Source: Cyanobacteria bacterium MAG CAR3_bin_5 (GTDB lineage: Bacteria; Cyanobacteriota; Cyanobacteriia; PCC-6307; Cyanobiaceae). From it: a stretch of DNA of 58,722 nt. Under the pieces are notes generated by a model, which was given only the letters and a program-made list of their open reading frames with translations, was not told where the DNA came from and did not search any database. The stretch lies in NCBI GenBank assembly GCA_026709085.1, contig JAPOTR010000025.1, forward strand, positions 20,126 through 78,847, read 5' to 3'. Numbering within the stretch: the stretch's first letter is position 1; each line of letters starts with the position of its first letter. Made by a program: the position numbers and the translations under genes. Below, piece by piece: positions 56,634 to 58,722 of this stretch.

Positions 56634-58722
56634 ATGGTTAGAATCGGGACGCCGGGACGCCGGGACGCCGGGACGCCGGGCATAGGGTACTAGCGGTTGT
56701 AGCATTTTCGTTGATATGCGGGCTGACGGCATTTCCCGTCTCTGCAAGCGGGCAGACGATACGCAGGGATAACAGAGAGGTTAGAGGGGGATTATCCAAT
56801 GGTATGTACGCGGAGATCTTTACAGATGTGTTGGCACGGGGAAAGTCCGTTTTGGAATGCGATGGTGTTCAGCCGGATGAAAACAACTTCAGATGTGAGG
56901 CCAGAATTGAGCACGAAGATAAGGTAACCGTGACCATCAGAAATCCCAGGAGTGACCTCCATCCGATGGTGTCACTTGTGGAGCGTCCACTAATTCTAGG
57001 GGGGAAAACTGTACGTGTATATGATCCTACAGATCTGACGAGATTCACCGAACCTGAGAAACAGAAATTAAGAGATCTTGGTATATTAACAGACCAGGGA
57101 AAACTGAAATTAAGAAACTTTCAGATAGAAGGTTCCGTAATCAGTCAGAGAGAAGTACCCCTTCGGGGTGGTGGGACACGCTTAATAACTGTATTCCCAT
57201 TAGGCCGATTAAATTTAATAACGAAAACAACATTGCAAGAAGAATTAACCGCACCTGCAAGTGAGAAATGTGATGATGGAACAAAATTGGGAGGATTGTA
57301 CTACAACCCCATTGTCATACACGGACAGACGATTGGCAGTAGACAATGCATCTCGCTTGGAGGCTCAATTACAGAAACACACTACATCCCTCAGGCGGAT
57401 GTAAAGTTGGACAGAATCAATATATCTGCTAGTGGGGTAACTTATACAGGGCCCTATAATAATCTTGGCCAACTCACGACTAATGGAGAAGGCAGGGCAA
57501 CTGATAAAGAAGGCGCATTTGTAACTACAACAGGTCCGGTTCATTTCACAACGATCTGCTTGAGCAGCAATGGTAATGATTACGGTGGTTACATAAGTGG
57601 GAAGATAATCGGAGAATATTACAATGGAGGAGTAATTTCCTTTTTCCCAAGAGACTTTCAGCAACCCAATAGCCCCCAGGTTCTTTGTCTATACAATCCC
57701 AATGCCTGGGATGTCCTGGACGCTGACGCGAAGAAGAACGTTTTCGAGTGGCCCCGTTCCCAGCCGGCGCCGGCAACAGTCCCCGGAACCCAGCAGGCGG
57801 ATAACGATGTCCCGTCACCGGAGGTGAACATCACGTCAGCGGCCGGCGGCAGCGAAGGGGATGACGTCACGTTTGTCATCACGGCCACCCCTGCCCCGAC
57901 AGCAGCGTTACCGGTGAGCGTGACGGTAACGGCGGTGGGTGATTACGGCATCAGCGCAGGAACTCGAACGGTGAGCATTCCCACCGGCGGCAGCTTCACT
58001 CTGACGTTGTCCACCACGGACGACACGGTGGATGAAGAAGACGGCTCGGTGACCCTCACCTTGGGAACCGGCGCGGGCTACACCGTTGGCTCGCTCTCTT
58101 CCCAGACGGCATCCATCACGGATGACGACGTGACCACACAGCAGCAACAGGCTAATCCCTATGCGGCCTATACCGATCTGATTGCCGATGTGCGGGTTTA
58201 TGTAGCGGAGACGTTCAACGGTGTGGAGCACGTAAAGCGCTGGCAGCGGGTGTTGAAGGCGCTGGGTGAGAAAGATGCGGCATTTACCGGGCTCACCCCC
58301 ATGACCGCCAGCGAGGCGCAGACCTATGCAGACAAGGGTTGGTCGCGGTGGGAGCCGGTGGTAACGGCATTGACGGCGTTGGAAGCTGCTGCCCAGCCGC
58401 CTGTACAACCAACGATCAGCATTACGGGTGGTTCTGCCGTGACGGAGGGAGGTGATGTGGTCTTCACGTTGACGGCCAGTCCTGCCCCGGCTGCCAACCT
58501 GCCGGTGACGGTGAGTGTATCGGAGAATGGCAATTTTGCCGCCTCGGGAGCAACCGGAACCCGCACGGTGACCATCGGGACGGGTGGGACGGTGGCCTTC
58601 ACCGTGTCAACGGAAAACGATGCAGTGGACGAGACGGACGGATCGATTGCGGCGACGGTCACTGCCGGGACGGGTTATACGGTGGGCAGTGTTGCTACTG
58701 CCAGTGTGGTGGTGAGGGATGA
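56634..58722 (+). CDS. Secreted Calx-beta-repeat surface protein, putatively phase-variable start, 3' end beyond window
   Basis: The long open frame runs from about 56642 to the window end. Its N-terminal text RVLAVVAFSLICGLTAFPVS followed by ASGQT is a signal peptide. A globular beta-rich region with cysteines follows (57000-57760). Then come Calx-beta-like repeats at about 57820-58130 (SEGDDVTFVITATPAP ... DDTVDEEDGSVTLTLGTG) and 58415-58722 (TEGGDVVFTLTASPAP). A helical linker lies between them (AAYTDLIADVRVYVAETF). The only good start, ATG 56634 with a nearby aaggg, is out of frame because four 8-bp repeats intervene; three copies would restore MVRIGTPGRRDAGHRVLAVV. Location outside the cell is inferred. 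Confidence 0.75.
56645..56680 (+). repeat. 8-bp tandem repeat (cgggacgc, four copies plus cggg)
   Basis: Four perfect direct copies of cgggacgc and a partial fifth lie between ATG 56634 and the signal-peptide coding region. As 8 is not divisible by 3, each gain or loss of a unit shifts the reading frame. Confidence 0.95.

Overview
The window looks like a GC-rich cyanobacterial chromosome of the marine Synechococcus/Cyanobium lineage. Direct evidence is light-dependent protochlorophyllide reductase, PsbY, Psb30/Ycf12, NdhH, a CRR6-type NDH-1 factor, a CpcS/CpeS phycobilin lyase, a CrtH-type carotenoid isomerase and ferredoxin-nitrite reductase. A secreted leucine-rich-repeat protein, a Calx-beta surface protein, many decaying genes and a defence-gene island fit a host-associated member, such as a sponge-symbiont Synechococcus. 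That last assignment is inference.

Layout. 1-0.7 kb: 3'-incomplete LRR protein. 0.9-23 kb: mostly compact housekeeping core (ribF, DUF3611, surE, pheS, nadK, psb30, two half-size UPF0016 Mn/cation exchangers, a degenerate RNase II-like protein, arsS, a GH57 enzyme, leuA, lipoate ligase-like, crr6, por). It ends in a nitrite-assimilation block (HEAT protein, focA, nirA, divergent cobA) and a monooxygenase pseudogene carrying a perfect 377-bp tandem duplication. 23-33.6 kb: aroA, fur, fba, tRNA-Lys, gamma-carbonic-anhydrase-like, psbY, crtH, one inserted ORF, ndhH, a TnpB relic and csaB.

33.7-46.9 kb is an accessory island flanked by two copies of the 3' end of queC. It holds a pair of paralogous secreted proteins (one decayed), a DUF6338 membrane protein, a DUF262+HEPN gene pair, a chimeric HEPN-like gene translationally coupled to a type ISP restriction-modification enzyme, an acidic small protein overlapping a HEPN gene broken by one TGA, and a ~470-bp duplicate of the restriction enzyme 5' part. 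Three unrelated HEPN-motif proteins thus lie within about 6.5 kb.

46.9-55.8 kb returns to core genes (queC, cysC, SUI1, zinc-ribbon, leuS, trmD, CpcS/CpeS-type lyase, era, a conserved hypothetical). Between leuS and trmD lies a 1.2-kb graveyard with a Calx-beta-like relic. 55.9-58.7 kb holds a 5'-truncated DNA methyltransferase-HNH fusion and a secreted Calx-beta protein running off the window. The start of that last gene contains four copies of an 8-bp repeat; copy number would set the reading frame, suggesting phase variation.

Working together: nirA, focA, the HEAT protein and cobA (siroheme supply) form a nitrite-use unit with an NtcA-type site between the divergent genes. The queC-flanked island is best read as a defence/toxin cluster built by repeated insertion and now partly decaying.
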